Origin: Saprospiraceae bacterium
GTDB taxonomy: Bacteria > Bacteroidota > Bacteroidia > Chitinophagales > Saprospiraceae
Direction: 5' to 3'
DNA: 64,000 nucleotides
Assembly (NCBI GenBank): GCA_020631355.1
Contig: JAHDHL010000001.1
Span: forward strand, 111,616-175,615
Positions 25,754 through 33,736 of this stretch are shown here, piece after piece. A program made the translations under genes and the position numbers. The notes under the pieces are model-generated. The model made no database searches and was not told the DNA's origin. It saw nothing but the letters and a program-made list of their open reading frames with translations. How positions within the stretch are numbered: position 1 is the first letter of the stretch; each line of letters starts with the position of its first letter.

Positions 25754-26101
25754 TGGTGTAAGCGATTTTCATTTGCAATGTACGAATCTATCGTAATGAA
25801 TAGGATATCCGATGGAATAAACGGCCCTTATCACCAGAGGGGCATATCCTGTTGGAAGATAGAGAATCATCATCGTTCCAGAATGATAAAGTCCTGCCAT
25901 TTCACTATTTCTAATACATCATTTCTCCAATTGGTTGCAATCATTTGGACATCTAGCTGCTATGTTTTACATTTAGTATGATTTAACGTCATAGTTATCC
26001 AGAAGACATTCCTGCACATTCACCTCAACCAAACAGGGCTTTATTACGTTTGAAAGAAAGAACAGAAGGAAAAACACCAAATCAATAGGACTGGTATAGC
26101 A
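25754..26101. other. 348-base divergent intergenic region
   Basis: It separates divergent genes. The only reading frame, 67 codons on plus from 25778, has no family signature and looks accidental. The right end holds TACGTTTG (26045-26052), a -7 match 50 bases before the next start; nothing else is apparent. Confidence 0.5.
26045..26052 (+). promoter_or_regulatory. -7 box of the 199-residue orphan gene
   Basis: TACGTTTG fits TAnnTTTG, 50 bases before the ATG. No -33 TTG is visible at the right spacing. Confidence 0.35.
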
Positions 26102-26701
26102 ATGGGTTTTTGGGATATTTTCAAAAAATGGAAGAAAGAGGAACTACCGCATCATTCGCCATGTAAGGAGCCTCTAAGTCACATGCTGCTCAAGCGTACT
26201 GAGGGCGAGTTGGAATCCTATTTCAACTGGAAGGATACCAAATGCCATAAGGATTTACTCTCTTATATTTCTCAGAATTATAAGGTTTGGAAAGAAACAC
26301 CTTGCGAACAATGTGATGGCATTGATTTCATAAAGATGAGTTCTTTCAGGGGTTTCATTGTCCACTTCATGGATTTGGACAGGGACTGCAGTGAAGTTCG
26401 CCACTTGTTCGATTACCTTAAGGAACGCATCAAGATGTTGGGCTACCGTTCTTATGTTTCGGATGTGAAAGAGTTCCAGAAAACCCGTTGGATTGAGAAA
26501 GTGGAGCGACACTACCTCAAACCCAAGTTGAAATTCGATGACGATGGAAAACAACAGCAACACTTTGGCAACATCAATATAGAATTACTTTTCAGAGATG
26601 AGGAGCCCCTACATCTGAAGTTTTCTGTTTGCACTTATAATGACAGGCAATTTACGGAAGCCCGGACATTTGATGATTTACTACAACTCATTACTTCCTA
26701 A
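26102..26701 (+). CDS. Hypothetical protein with CxxC motif
   Basis: A 199-residue soluble protein of no family known to me. It starts MGFWDIFKKWKKEELPHHSPCKEPL, has a CEQCDG (CxxC) at about residues 73-78, and a mixed alpha/beta body (RGFIVHFMDLDRDCSEVRHLFDYLKERIKMLGYRSYVSDVKEF). The C-terminal half is strand-rich (HFGNINIELLFRDEEPLHLKFSVCTYNDRQF). No signal peptide or membrane helix is visible. It has its own -7 box and converges on the heptose nucleotidyltransferase gene with only 14 bases between stop codons. The two Cys of CxxC could bind a metal or be redox-active; this is unproven. Confidence 0.65.
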   Translation: MGFWDIFKKWKKEELPHHSPCKEPLSHMLLKRTEGELESYFNWKDTKCHKDLLSYISQNYKVWKETPCEQCDGIDFIKMSSFRGFIVHFMDLDRDCSEVRHLFDYLKERIKMLGYRSYVSDVKEFQKTRWIEKVERHYLKPKLKFDDDGKQQQHFGNINIELLFRDEEPLHLKFSVCTYNDRQFTEARTFDDLLQLITS

Positions 26702-26715
26702 TCTACCGAAAGTTC

Positions 26716-27207
26716 CTAATCCCTCTCCTTGATTTTCCTTTCAATCGATGAAGTCGAATATCCATCCACAAAGGACAAGACCCTAACCTCTCCTCCATGA
26801 CCCACCACCGTATCATATCCTACAATGGATTCCTTTACATAATCGCCTCCCTTAACCAGTATATCGGGCAGTAGGTAGTTAATCAGTTCCAGTGGTGTAT
26901 CAGAATCGAAATAAACCACCATATCCACATATTCCAATGAGGCCAACATCATAGAACGCGTCATGTCATCCTGTATTGGCCTGTGGGACCCCTTGAGTCG
27001 ACTTACGGAATCCTTGCTATTCAACCCTACAATCAGGTAATCACCCAAGGAGCGGGCTTCTGCCAAGTAATGAATATGTCCGTAATGTAGGATATCAAAA
27101 CAACCATTGGTAAATACAATGGTTCGGCCATCCTGTTTCCAAAGGCGAGTCTGATGCTTGGCATCATCCCATTCCTTGATTTTCTTCTTGATACTACTCA
27201 GTGGCAT
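26716..27207 (-). CDS. rfaE2: D-glycero-beta-D-manno-heptose 1-phosphate adenylyltransferase (RfaE domain II)
   Basis: A 163-residue nucleotidyltransferase. The cytidylyltransferase-fold signature IVFTNGCFDILHYGHIHYLAEA contains the HxGH-like nucleotide site. GDYLIVGLNSKDSVSRLKGSHRPI and PDILVKGGDY are typical of the stand-alone RfaE/HldE C-terminal domain. The N-terminal kinase domain of HldE is absent here; a GHMP kinase is encoded at 15 kb instead. It would attach AMP to heptose 1-phosphate for LPS-type sugars. It overlaps the flippase-like gene upstream by 14 bases, which suggests coupling and possibly a role in the same envelope pathway. Confidence 0.88.
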   Translation of the reverse strand: MPLSSIKKKIKEWDDAKHQTRLWKQDGRTIVFTNGCFDILHYGHIHYLAEARSLGDYLIVGLNSKDSVSRLKGSHRPIQDDMTRSMMLASLEYVDMVVYFDSDTPLELINYLLPDILVKGGDYVKESIVGYDTVVGHGGEVRVLSFVDGYSTSSIERKIKERD

Positions 27208-28261
27208 GTTCAGCTGTTTCTTTATTCCTACCTGTGAAAGATAAGTAAAGAAACGCTACAAATCCTGCTAGGATGTTGAAAATATAAATCGGGAAGAATG
27301 CGATATTAGAATAGGAAAACGAACTGATTTCATTGATGCCATACATTTGGGACAAACAGGTTCCGACTAGGAATTGGTAAGCTCCCATTCCTCCCGGAGA
27401 TGGAATCAGTATTCCGAATGTACCCACGATGAAAACAATCAGCCCTGTTTCCGGTGACAAATGCGCAGTCGGTGCAAAGGAGAAGAAACAGAAATAAGTC
27501 ATGAGGTAATACATGACCCAGATATTAATGGAATGGAAAATGAATAATCCTGGCTTATCCAGATTCCTGACTGCTGCTATCCCTTTCCAGAATCCCAATA
27601 GTTTTTCTTCGAATACATTGTATACCTTGTACTTCCTCAAAACATCGCGCTTCATGAATAATACACCCAATGCGACAAGTCCCAAAATACCTACGATACC
27701 CAACCAGGATTTCTCCTTGAGCATCTGAATCGGATCCACATTATTATCCTTAAGGAATTCCAATAACATATCGGCTTCCAGTACGAAACCCAATCCAATT
27801 ACAATCAAAAGACTGAGTACATCCAAGGAACGGCCAACGGCAATTGTACCCAATGCCTTTTCCATTGGCACATTATCTAACTTTGTGATATAGGCTGCCC
27901 TGAACACTTCACCAGAACGGGGAATAATCGAATTAGCAAAGTATGTGATGAGAATGGATACCAACGCGCTACTGAATCGGACAGGATGCCCGGCAGAACG
28001 AAGTAGAATCTGCCACCTGAATGTTCTACTCAGGTTACTGATATTATAACAAATCAAGACTACGAGTATCCAGAACCAGTTGATGGTACTGAAATCATCC
28101 ATGAGTTTCCCTAGGAAATCACATTCCTCTGACGGAATTCCGTTTTCACTGCAATACTTCAGGTAAGAATCCTCTTGACCTGTATACAACCAATAGAGTA
28201 TAGCCAGACCAATACTTAGGAAAAGCAGGAATCTGAGGACGGATTTAAGCTTATCGTTCAA
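27194..28261 (-). CDS. LPG_synthase_TM/UPF0104 family membrane protein (flippase-like)
   Basis: A 355-residue integral membrane protein with eight or so transmembrane helices. It matches the lysylphosphatidylglycerol synthase TM family (PF03706), with NLSRTFRWQILLRSAG and SALVSILITYFANSIIPRSGEVFRAAYI in the N-terminal half and FGILIPSPGGMGAYQFLVG near the C terminus. The latter is the most conserved motif. Members lacking the catalytic domain of MprF are thought to move lipids or polyprenyl-linked sugars across the inner membrane. The gene overlaps the heptose nucleotidyltransferase by 14 bases. The substrate is not known. Confidence 0.85.
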   Translation of the reverse strand: MNDKLKSVLRFLLFLSIGLAILYWLYTGQEDSYLKYCSENGIPSEECDFLGKLMDDFSTINWFWILVVLICYNISNLSRTFRWQILLRSAGHPVRFSSALVSILITYFANSIIPRSGEVFRAAYITKLDNVPMEKALGTIAVGRSLDVLSLLIVIGLGFVLEADMLLEFLKDNNVDPIQMLKEKSWLGIVGILGLVALGVLFMKRDVLRKYKVYNVFEEKLLGFWKGIAAVRNLDKPGLFIFHSINIWVMYYLMTYFCFFSFAPTAHLSPETGLIVFIVGTFGILIPSPGGMGAYQFLVGTCLSQMYGINEISSFSYSNIAFFPIYIFNILAGFVAFLYLSFTGRNKETAEHATE

Positions 28262-28324
28262 GGGAAACCGTTTTTGACAATAATTAGGAATTACTGTTTA
28301 GAAACGGCAATATTAACCAATAGG

Positions 28325-28672
28325 TTACTTGATTTTATTGTTTTCGTCAGGGAAAATTGCAATTGGTTCAAAATTCCTGGCTTCTTCCTGTGTCATATAT
28401 CCATAGGAAATGATAATGACAATGTCCCCAACAGCTACTTTCCTAGCTGCGGCACCATTCAGACAAATCACGCCCGAACCTCTTTCTCCCACGATGGTGT
28501 AGGTTTCGAATCGCTCGCCATTGTTATTATTCACAATCTGTACACGCTCTCCCTCCACGAGTTGGGCGGCATCCATCAGATCCTCATCAATGGTAATACT
28601 ACCTACATAATTCAGGTCTGCCTGTGTAACAGTAGCTCTGTGAATCTTGGATTTAAATCGCTGAATCAGCAT
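28325..28672 (-). CDS. panD: Aspartate 1-decarboxylase proenzyme
   Basis: A 115-residue pyruvoyl-dependent enzyme making beta-alanine from aspartate for pantothenate and CoA. The self-processing Gly24-Ser25 pair lies in [10 protein letters not shown] as in Escherichia coli, with K9 in the N-terminal [11 protein letters not shown] segment, and a [13 protein letters not shown] loop and [10 protein letters not shown] at the end. Length and motifs are complete. It is read alone with its own -7 box; panB and panC are not in the window. Confidence 0.95.
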   Translation of the reverse strand: MLIQRFKSKIHRATVTQADLNYVGSITIDEDLMDAAQLVEGERVQIVNNNNGERFETYTIVGERGSGVICLNGAAARKVAVGDIVIIISYGYMTQEEARNFEPIAIFPDENNKIK

Positions 28673-28712
28673 ATTTTGTTGATTTCGTTATCTGTATTGC
28701 CATTATTCCCCG

Positions 28713-28720
28713 CAAAGATA
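28713..28720 (-). promoter_or_regulatory. -7 box of panD
   Basis: Minus-strand TATCTTTG followed by C, 41 bases before the panD start codon. No clear -33 element. Confidence 0.42.
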
Positions 28721-28801
28721 GAAAACCACTATCATAGTTGCCAGTTCTAAAAAAATCCATTCGGGCCCAATCAGAATATCATTCGTTATTCTCAAAGAAA
28801 A

Positions 28802-28826
28802 TTTACAAAAACCAACTTTTTGTAAA
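28802..28826 (-). terminator. AT-rich hairpin after the membrane-protein gene
   Basis: Inverted repeat TTTACAAAAA/TTTTTGTAAA with a 5-base loop, about 70 bases after the stop codon of the 28.9-30.1 kb gene, followed on the minus strand by TAAATTTTCTTT. Stem stability is low, so this is a moderate call. Confidence 0.45.
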
Positions 28827-28895
28827 ATAAAATAGCTTCAAACAGAATTATTTACTATTAATAAAACATCGGCGATATTAAAATGGTTCTGCCAA

Positions 28896-30137
28896 TCATG
28901 CGATTTCGGTATCAACCGCAACTTTTTCCGATGAGAAATATCTCTTGATTTTCGACCACCAACTCCCTTTTGATTCTTGTAGATTGGCACTTGAATCAGA
29001 AGTCATCCCACAGATTTCAGCTATGTCATACATATAAGGGAAATACTCCCTATTGACCCTTAGGTTGAGGCGTTCGCCATTTTTCGTATCATCCCCCAGT
29101 ATGGTAAAATAATTGAACTCCTTGTTAATGGATATTCCATTGGGGAACACATCTCTTTCTATAGGATTCTTGGTCATTCTTCCGAATGATTTCAACCTGT
29201 ACAGGAACAAATCACCCTCCTGTTCCTCTATCAGCCATGCTTTCTTACGTTTGCCAATCTTGCCGTATGATGCTACGGTCCAAACCGGAATGGTCGCATT
29301 GATTCCGTTATCCATACCTCTGACTCTTTGGACGATTCCCTTATCCACCAAATCCCGTTTCCTTCTAAAGAGCCAGCTTATAATGGGTGCGATATAAATT
29401 TGTTTGAAATAATTCATTGTTGTGTTTGCCCTTCTGAAAATGAGGAATGCAATCAAAAGAATGACCACGCTAATTCCCATTGCAATTTCGGGCGACACAA
29501 AATATACCCCCATCAATACAAAAGAGGCTACTTTCTTGGCTACTTCCACAATCGTGTCTATGAATGGTATCGGAGTAACAAAAGCCGTTACTTCAAAAAA
29601 TAATCTTACGGTAGTCACGATGAACATGTAGAAAGTTGAGAAAGCAATCATCAGTATGGAGTATAGCGACATATCCAAAACTCCCATTTCCCCATGACTC
29701 GGTACTGGTGCCCCCACTGCCTGATGTAGTATTGGTAATGCTATGGCCAACACGACAATAATCATGGATACATTATCTTCCAGATAATTCGAAGCAACAC
29801 CCAAAGCTTTCGAATACTTCGTAATATTCGGAATGGATGTAAGAATGGCACTGAGTCCGAATAGAATCATCATCACCCAATTACCTAGGAAAGGATGGGT
29901 CATCAAGTATTCGTTATCACCAAGACCAAAAAAGGAAGCTGCGGAAGCAAGGAACAGGCCCCAATACGGAGAAATAGCCACAGGGCCAAGTATCCCTAAT
30001 TGTTCGGAAAGCAGCAAATTCGATTTTAATGCGAGGGTAATACCATCTGTATCCTGGGCCATTACATATGAAGCGCAACCCAAGGTAACGACTGCCATGA
30101 GCAAGGCCCTATGGAATAATGGTTTCAATTGGTTCAT
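28896..30137 (-). CDS. Exported polytopic membrane protein, unknown (possibly DUF4126-like)
   Basis: Read from the ATG at 30137 (413 residues). Longer starts exist at 30149 and 30227, but the region before MNQLKPLF does not look like protein. A signal peptide (about 1-28, ending in SYVMA) precedes an N-terminal hydrophobic domain with about six helices (residues 40-240). ALGVASNYLEDNVSMIIVVL and a Gly/Ala-rich segment resemble DUF4126, though I would not insist. The C-terminal 150 residues are soluble, with IPVWTVASYGKIGKRKKAWLIEEQEGDLFLYRLKSFGRM and a basic-rich strand pattern, perhaps a cytoplasmic PH-like domain. No neighbour suggests a role. Confidence 0.6.
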   Translation of the reverse strand: MNQLKPLFHRALLMAVVTLGCASYVMAQDTDGITLALKSNLLLSEQLGILGPVAISPYWGLFLASAASFFGLGDNEYLMTHPFLGNWVMMILFGLSAILTSIPNITKYSKALGVASNYLEDNVSMIIVVLAIALPILHQAVGAPVPSHGEMGVLDMSLYSILMIAFSTFYMFIVTTVRLFFEVTAFVTPIPFIDTIVEVAKKVASFVLMGVYFVSPEIAMGISVVILLIAFLIFRRANTTMNYFKQIYIAPIISWLFRRKRDLVDKGIVQRVRGMDNGINATIPVWTVASYGKIGKRKKAWLIEEQEGDLFLYRLKSFGRMTKNPIERDVFPNGISINKEFNYFTILGDDTKNGERLNLRVNREYFPYMYDIAEICGMTSDSSANLQESKGSWWSKIKRYFSSEKVAVDTEIA

Positions 30138-30277
30138 TTCGTGAGTCATATCAAGAAGGTTTTGATAGGTTCGGAATATTATCCTTTGGAATACCAGGGT
30201 ATAATTTACCCCAAATCCCTGATTCATCCGACATTATGACCCAATATTGATTTTTAGTAACTAAAGGAAGCGTTAAA

Positions 30278-31276
30278 TCAGGCCCAAACCTTACAGCCTT
30301 CCGTGCAATTCGTACAAATATCTATCTTATCCCGACCTTTCAAGAGTTCTGTACGGAAATTGTTATAGGCATCCCCATGCCATAATGTTCTGAAGCTCTC
30401 TTTTTTCAAATCACCTAATTTGTGATCTGCATCCTTATCAAAACAACATGGCACCACCATTCCGTCCCAGGTAATCACACAGGAATGCCATAACTTCCAA
30501 CAGTGATTCAGTAGCTCATTTTTCACTCTGTATCTACCATCATCCATTTGGGCATACCGTGAATATTTTTCAATGGTCGGTATCAACTCGTTACCATTCT
30601 CATAATCATATATCTGGGCCGTCTTCAACTTCACTTCATCCACCCCTATTTCCTCTGCTAATTTATAGATTTCAGGAATTTGGTGTTCATTGGGTTTGAC
30701 AACCAAAAATTGGAAAATCAGATGTGGTGTCTTGGATTTCATTTTCTTTTTCCACTTCACCATATTTCTTGCTCCGGCCAGAACATTCTCCAACTTACCT
30801 GCTTTTCTGTAATTCTCATACACTTCCTGAGTCGTACCATCTACTGAGATAATCATACGATCCAAACCGGATTCGATGGTTTTTTTTGCATTCTCATCAT
30901 TCAGGAAATGACCATTCGTAGAGGTAATCGTATAGATACCCTTATCCGAAGCATATTTGACCATATCCAAGAATTTGGGATTGATGTAAGGTTCGCCTTG
31001 AAAATAGAATATCAGATACATCAAGTCCTTACCCAATTCATCCATCATACCCTTGAAGAAATCCGCCTTGAGATTTCCCGTAGGGCGAGTAAATGCCCGC
31101 AAGCCACTAGGACATTCGGGACATCTCAGATTACAGGCTGTCGTGGGTTCCACAGAGACAGTAAACGGCATACCCCACTGTGTCGGTTTTTTGGTCCATT
31201 TGGTCAGATAGAAAGACGATATAACCTTCCCCGCATTCCAAATCCTCCTGAGTGAAAGCTTGGAAACAAAATTCAT
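30278..31276 (-). CDS. Radical SAM/SPASM domain protein
   Basis: A radical SAM enzyme of 332 residues, read from the ATG at 31276. The frame runs open to 31345, but a -7 box lies at 31343-31350, which excludes that start. The 4Fe-4S motif C-x3-C-x2-C is in TACNLRCPECPSG (about 48-60). The C-terminal SPASM region holds CWKLWHSCVITWDGMVVPCC and CTNCTEGC for auxiliary clusters. This pattern occurs in peptide-modifying enzymes and in MoaA/NifB/PqqE relatives. I see no short precursor peptide gene beside it (31277-31462 is too short and has no plausible frame). The substrate is unknown. Confidence 0.85.
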   Translation of the reverse strand: MNFVSKLSLRRIWNAGKVISSFYLTKWTKKPTQWGMPFTVSVEPTTACNLRCPECPSGLRAFTRPTGNLKADFFKGMMDELGKDLMYLIFYFQGEPYINPKFLDMVKYASDKGIYTITSTNGHFLNDENAKKTIESGLDRMIISVDGTTQEVYENYRKAGKLENVLAGARNMVKWKKKMKSKTPHLIFQFLVVKPNEHQIPEIYKLAEEIGVDEVKLKTAQIYDYENGNELIPTIEKYSRYAQMDDGRYRVKNELLNHCWKLWHSCVITWDGMVVPCCFDKDADHKLGDLKKESFRTLWHGDAYNNFRTELLKGRDKIDICTNCTEGCKVWA

Positions 31277-31342
31277 GGTATCCTGAAAATAAAATGCCGA
31301 CATCTGCCCCGTATTTGATTTGACTTTAGTACAACGTCCGCG

Positions 31343-31350
31343 CAAAGGTA
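31343..31350 (-). promoter_or_regulatory. -7 box of the radical SAM gene
   Basis: Minus-strand TACCTTTG followed by CGC. It overlaps the first codons of the longest open frame, so the working start is one of the downstream ATGs (31276, less likely 31303). Confidence 0.5.
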
Positions 31351-31462
31351 AAAGTTAGTATCGACAATCCTGTTGGGATTATTTCATATTAAGAAATCCA
31401 AAACAAGTCTGTAGTTCGTAGATAGGTTATTCTTTCATTATTATGTTCACAATTCTAATCTT

Positions 31463-32089
31463 ATGAAATCATTCATCCTATCATTGACACTCATTCTGGG
31501 CAGTCATTTCCTTTCAGGCCAAACAACCGATTGTAGTAAACAACAAGCTATCAAAACCATAGGTGATAAGGAAGTAGCCTTATCCCAATTCACCTATCAA
31601 TATGACGCTGAGGGCAGGGCCATTAGATATGACCTATTTGACAGGAATGGTATTCGGGAATGGGCATTCGAGACGACTTATAACGAAGATGGTCTTGCCA
31701 TCAAAAAAACCCGATACAACGAACGGAACGAGTATGATGGATATTATTCTTACACCTATGATAAGGATGGTACAATTTCAGATGAAGACTTATTCGATGC
31801 AGATGGTAATCTGATACAATATGCAATGATGTCCTATAACGAAAACCAACAAGTCTCCCGTAAATACTATTTCAATGTCGATGATGAACTCATCAATTAT
31901 TCCATCTTCACCTACGATGACAAAGGGAACAATATCAAAAAGTCCGTATTCAATCCGGGCAAGATTCTGAGTACCTATTACATTATGGAATATAATAACA
32001 AACAACTAGAAGTATCCTGCCATCGCTATACTCCACAAGGCGAAGAAGTATATTCCTACCAATACAAATATGATTGTGATGACAAATAG
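31463..32089 (+). CDS. Secreted YD/RHS-type repeat protein
   Basis: A 208-residue exported protein. The signal peptide (MKSFILSLTLILGSHFLSG) is followed by repeats of the form Y-D-G-I---Y-D (TYQYDAEGRAIRYDLFDRNG, TYNEDGLAIKKTRYN, TYDKDGTISDEDLFDADGN, TYDDKGNNIKKSVFN), six or so of about 23 residues. Such repeats form a beta solenoid found in RHS and YD proteins, but it has no toxin or sorting domain. It ends in YKYDCDDK and overlaps the next gene by 11 bases. Function unknown; it may bind a sugar or another surface ligand. Confidence 0.72.
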   Translation: MKSFILSLTLILGSHFLSGQTTDCSKQQAIKTIGDKEVALSQFTYQYDAEGRAIRYDLFDRNGIREWAFETTYNEDGLAIKKTRYNERNEYDGYYSYTYDKDGTISDEDLFDADGNLIQYAMMSYNENQQVSRKYYFNVDDELINYSIFTYDDKGNNIKKSVFNPGKILSTYYIMEYNNKQLEVSCHRYTPQGEEVYSYQYKYDCDDK

Positions 32090-33089
32090 AATCATACTCT
32101 TTATTCTTAGTCTCATTGGTTCTTGTTTTATAAATACACAACATTATTCCATGGAAAACGAGGTATCCAGTCCCATTGAGGTCCAGATGATGCCTCTGGG
32201 TATTGTCAACCAAGAGAATGCTTGGTCATTCACTCCTACTATTTCCAAGGATGGTACAACTATGATATGGGGAATGTGGAAAAATCCGGATTTGACCAAA
32301 GGGATGCAATCCATTCAGGAATTGTATATTTCCAAAAAAGTGGATGGACAATGGAGCGAAGCCAATGCCATTGAAGCCACACAAGGTGCTAGAGTGGACT
32401 ATCCTCATTTTTCTCAGGATGGAAAATATTTCTATTTATCCTATAACAAATATCATTCACAACAATACAATTATCCGAATGAATCCAACTGGGATGATTT
32501 TGACTTATGGAGAGCAGACTGCAATGCTGCCGGAGTAATAGATTGGGAAAGTTTCGCACCTATTGATAATCCTCTGGTCAATAGGCAGAAGACACCTGAA
32601 AATAATAACATCAGGTATGTTCATAATGAGACATCTCCCAGAACAGATACCTTGGGAAATCTATATTTTTGGTCGGAAAGACTTGATACAGGAATTGGCA
32701 GGAGAGACATTTTCCAATTTACTTCTGCTGGCAATATCATCACTTATCCAGAACCCATCAACAGCAGATACAAGGAAAGTGGTATCTGTGTGAGTCCAGA
32801 TGGGACGACCATGATTTTTTCATCCGACAGACCGGGTGGTTTCGGAGGACAAGATTTGTACAGGTCAACAAAAAATCAGAATGGACAATGGTCCAATCCT
32901 GTTAATTTGGGTGCTCTGATTAATACCAGTGATGATGAATTCTGTCCAGAATGGGATGATTATTCCAAAATGTTACTCTTTACGAGCAATAGACCATCCC
33001 CATTATTGACTCCTTTGGATTGTGGAGAGGGCATATATACCTATGCAGCCTATCAGATTCTGCTCGAAAGAGTGCTTCAAACCGAATGA
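32079..33089 (+). CDS. PD40/WD40-like beta-propeller lipoprotein
   Basis: A 336-residue lipoprotein read from the ATG at 32079. An in-frame ATG at 32070 is also possible; both lie inside the upstream gene. The signal and lipobox RIILFILSLIGSC are clear. The body carries PD40/TolB-type propeller blades (AWSFTPTISKDGTTMIWG, VDYPHFSQDGKYFYLSYN, GICVSPDGTTMIFSSDRPGG, EFCPEWDDYSKMLLFTSNR). The motif DGTTMIFSSDRPGG matches the OmpA/Pal-associated PD40 proteins of this phylum. The overlap with the YD-repeat gene implies translational coupling. No OmpA domain is fused. Role unknown, probably in the envelope. Confidence 0.8.
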   Translation: MTNRIILFILSLIGSCFINTQHYSMENEVSSPIEVQMMPLGIVNQENAWSFTPTISKDGTTMIWGMWKNPDLTKGMQSIQELYISKKVDGQWSEANAIEATQGARVDYPHFSQDGKYFYLSYNKYHSQQYNYPNESNWDDFDLWRADCNAAGVIDWESFAPIDNPLVNRQKTPENNNIRYVHNETSPRTDTLGNLYFWSERLDTGIGRRDIFQFTSAGNIITYPEPINSRYKESGICVSPDGTTMIFSSDRPGGFGGQDLYRSTKNQNGQWSNPVNLGALINTSDDEFCPEWDDYSKMLLFTSNRPSPLLTPLDCGEGIYTYAAYQILLERVLQTE

Positions 33090-33096
33090 ATATAAA

Positions 33097-33128
33097 AACG
33101 GGCTGCTCATCGAATTGAGCAGCCCGTT
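33097..33128. terminator. Bidirectional terminator
   Basis: Perfect 13-bp stem AACGGGCTGCTCA/TGAGCAGCCCGTT with a 6-base loop, seven bases after the PD40 stop codon. A TATAAAA run on the left side provides a T tract for the minus-strand gene ending at 33135. Confidence 0.8.
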
Positions 33129-33134
33129 CGGTCA

Positions 33135-33572
33135 TTACTTCTTAAAGACTTCCACTTTCTTGGTCTGAACGACCAAGTCCGTAAATTTCCCCTTGAATCG
33201 AGTAGCCCTTACAATATGATTGTCTATCCAATGATAATTCCCTCCTCTAGGTTTATCCATTAATAGTCCATGGTACTTGAATCCGTGCTTGTTCAACCAA
33301 GTCTCTGTGATTTCTCTTGTATCCTCGGTCCTGGAGGTGAAAAACGTAATGATATGGCCTTCGTCATACCATTTGTTCAAGATTTTGAGTGCATCCGGAT
33401 ATGGCATTACGGTTACCATTCTCTCGGGTTCCTCATTAGGGACATCATCGCAAACAGTTCCGTCGATATCTATAAGGTAATTCTTAACATTATCCGGCAA
33501 TACCGGACTCAAGGTTTCGCCTTTCTCATTAAAGATTTGCTGTAACTGGGTTTCTTTTCCGTTCTTTTCCAT
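33135..33572 (-). CDS. HAD-superfamily phosphatase-like protein
   Basis: A 145-residue protein read from ATG 33572 (MEKNGKETQLQQIF). The longer frame would place a -7 box inside it. The HAD motif I is NYLIDIDGTVCDD and motif II is FFTSRT. MDKPRGGNYHWIDNH (about 104-118) has the motif III Lys and motif IV Asp residues. The family is a small Bacteroidota HAD group that databases sometimes call phosphoheptose isomerase, a label that does not fit the fold. A phosphatase on a sugar phosphate is plausible, possibly the heptose 1,7-bisphosphate step missing elsewhere in the window, but that is only a guess. Confidence 0.75.
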   Translation of the reverse strand: MEKNGKETQLQQIFNEKGETLSPVLPDNVKNYLIDIDGTVCDDVPNEEPERMVTVMPYPDALKILNKWYDEGHIITFFTSRTEDTREITETWLNKHGFKYHGLLMDKPRGGNYHWIDNHIVRATRFKGKFTDLVVQTKKVEVFKK

Positions 33573-33607
33573 AGCCCAAAACTCACTTATGATTGATAAA
33601 AAAGGTG

Positions 33608-33615
33608 CAAAGCTA
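33608..33615 (-). promoter_or_regulatory. -7 box of the HAD gene
   Basis: Minus-strand TAGCTTTG followed by CAC, 36 bases before the ATG at 33572. It supports that start over the longer frame beginning at 33647. Confidence 0.45.
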
Positions 33616-33689
33616 ATACTAATCAGCCTTTCATGCACCCTGTACAATGAAAATTAAAAAATAAGGTCAGACTTGGTTAGGTAAAAGAT

Positions 33690-33723
33690 AGATAGGACAG
33701 TAAAACGAATCACTGTCCTATCT
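33690..33723 (-). terminator. Terminator of the citrate synthase gene
   Basis: Perfect 12-bp stem AGATAGGACAGT/ACTGTCCTATCT with a 10-base loop, 14 bases after the stop codon of the citrate synthase gene. On the minus strand the stem is followed by ATCTTTTAC. Confidence 0.72.
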
Positions 33724-33736
33724 TATTTTGATATGC

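Noticed and set aside
25778-25981. Plus-strand frame of 67 codons in the 25.75-26.1 kb gap
   Set aside because: No recognisable domain, no promoter-like box before it, and an unusual residue mix; it looks accidental.
31277-31345. Longer start of the radical SAM gene
   Set aside because: A -7 box TACCTTTG lies at 31343-31350, so transcription should start inside this stretch.
33573-33647. Longer start of the HAD gene
   Set aside because: A -7 box at 33608-33615 lies within it and the residues look unlike the HAD family.
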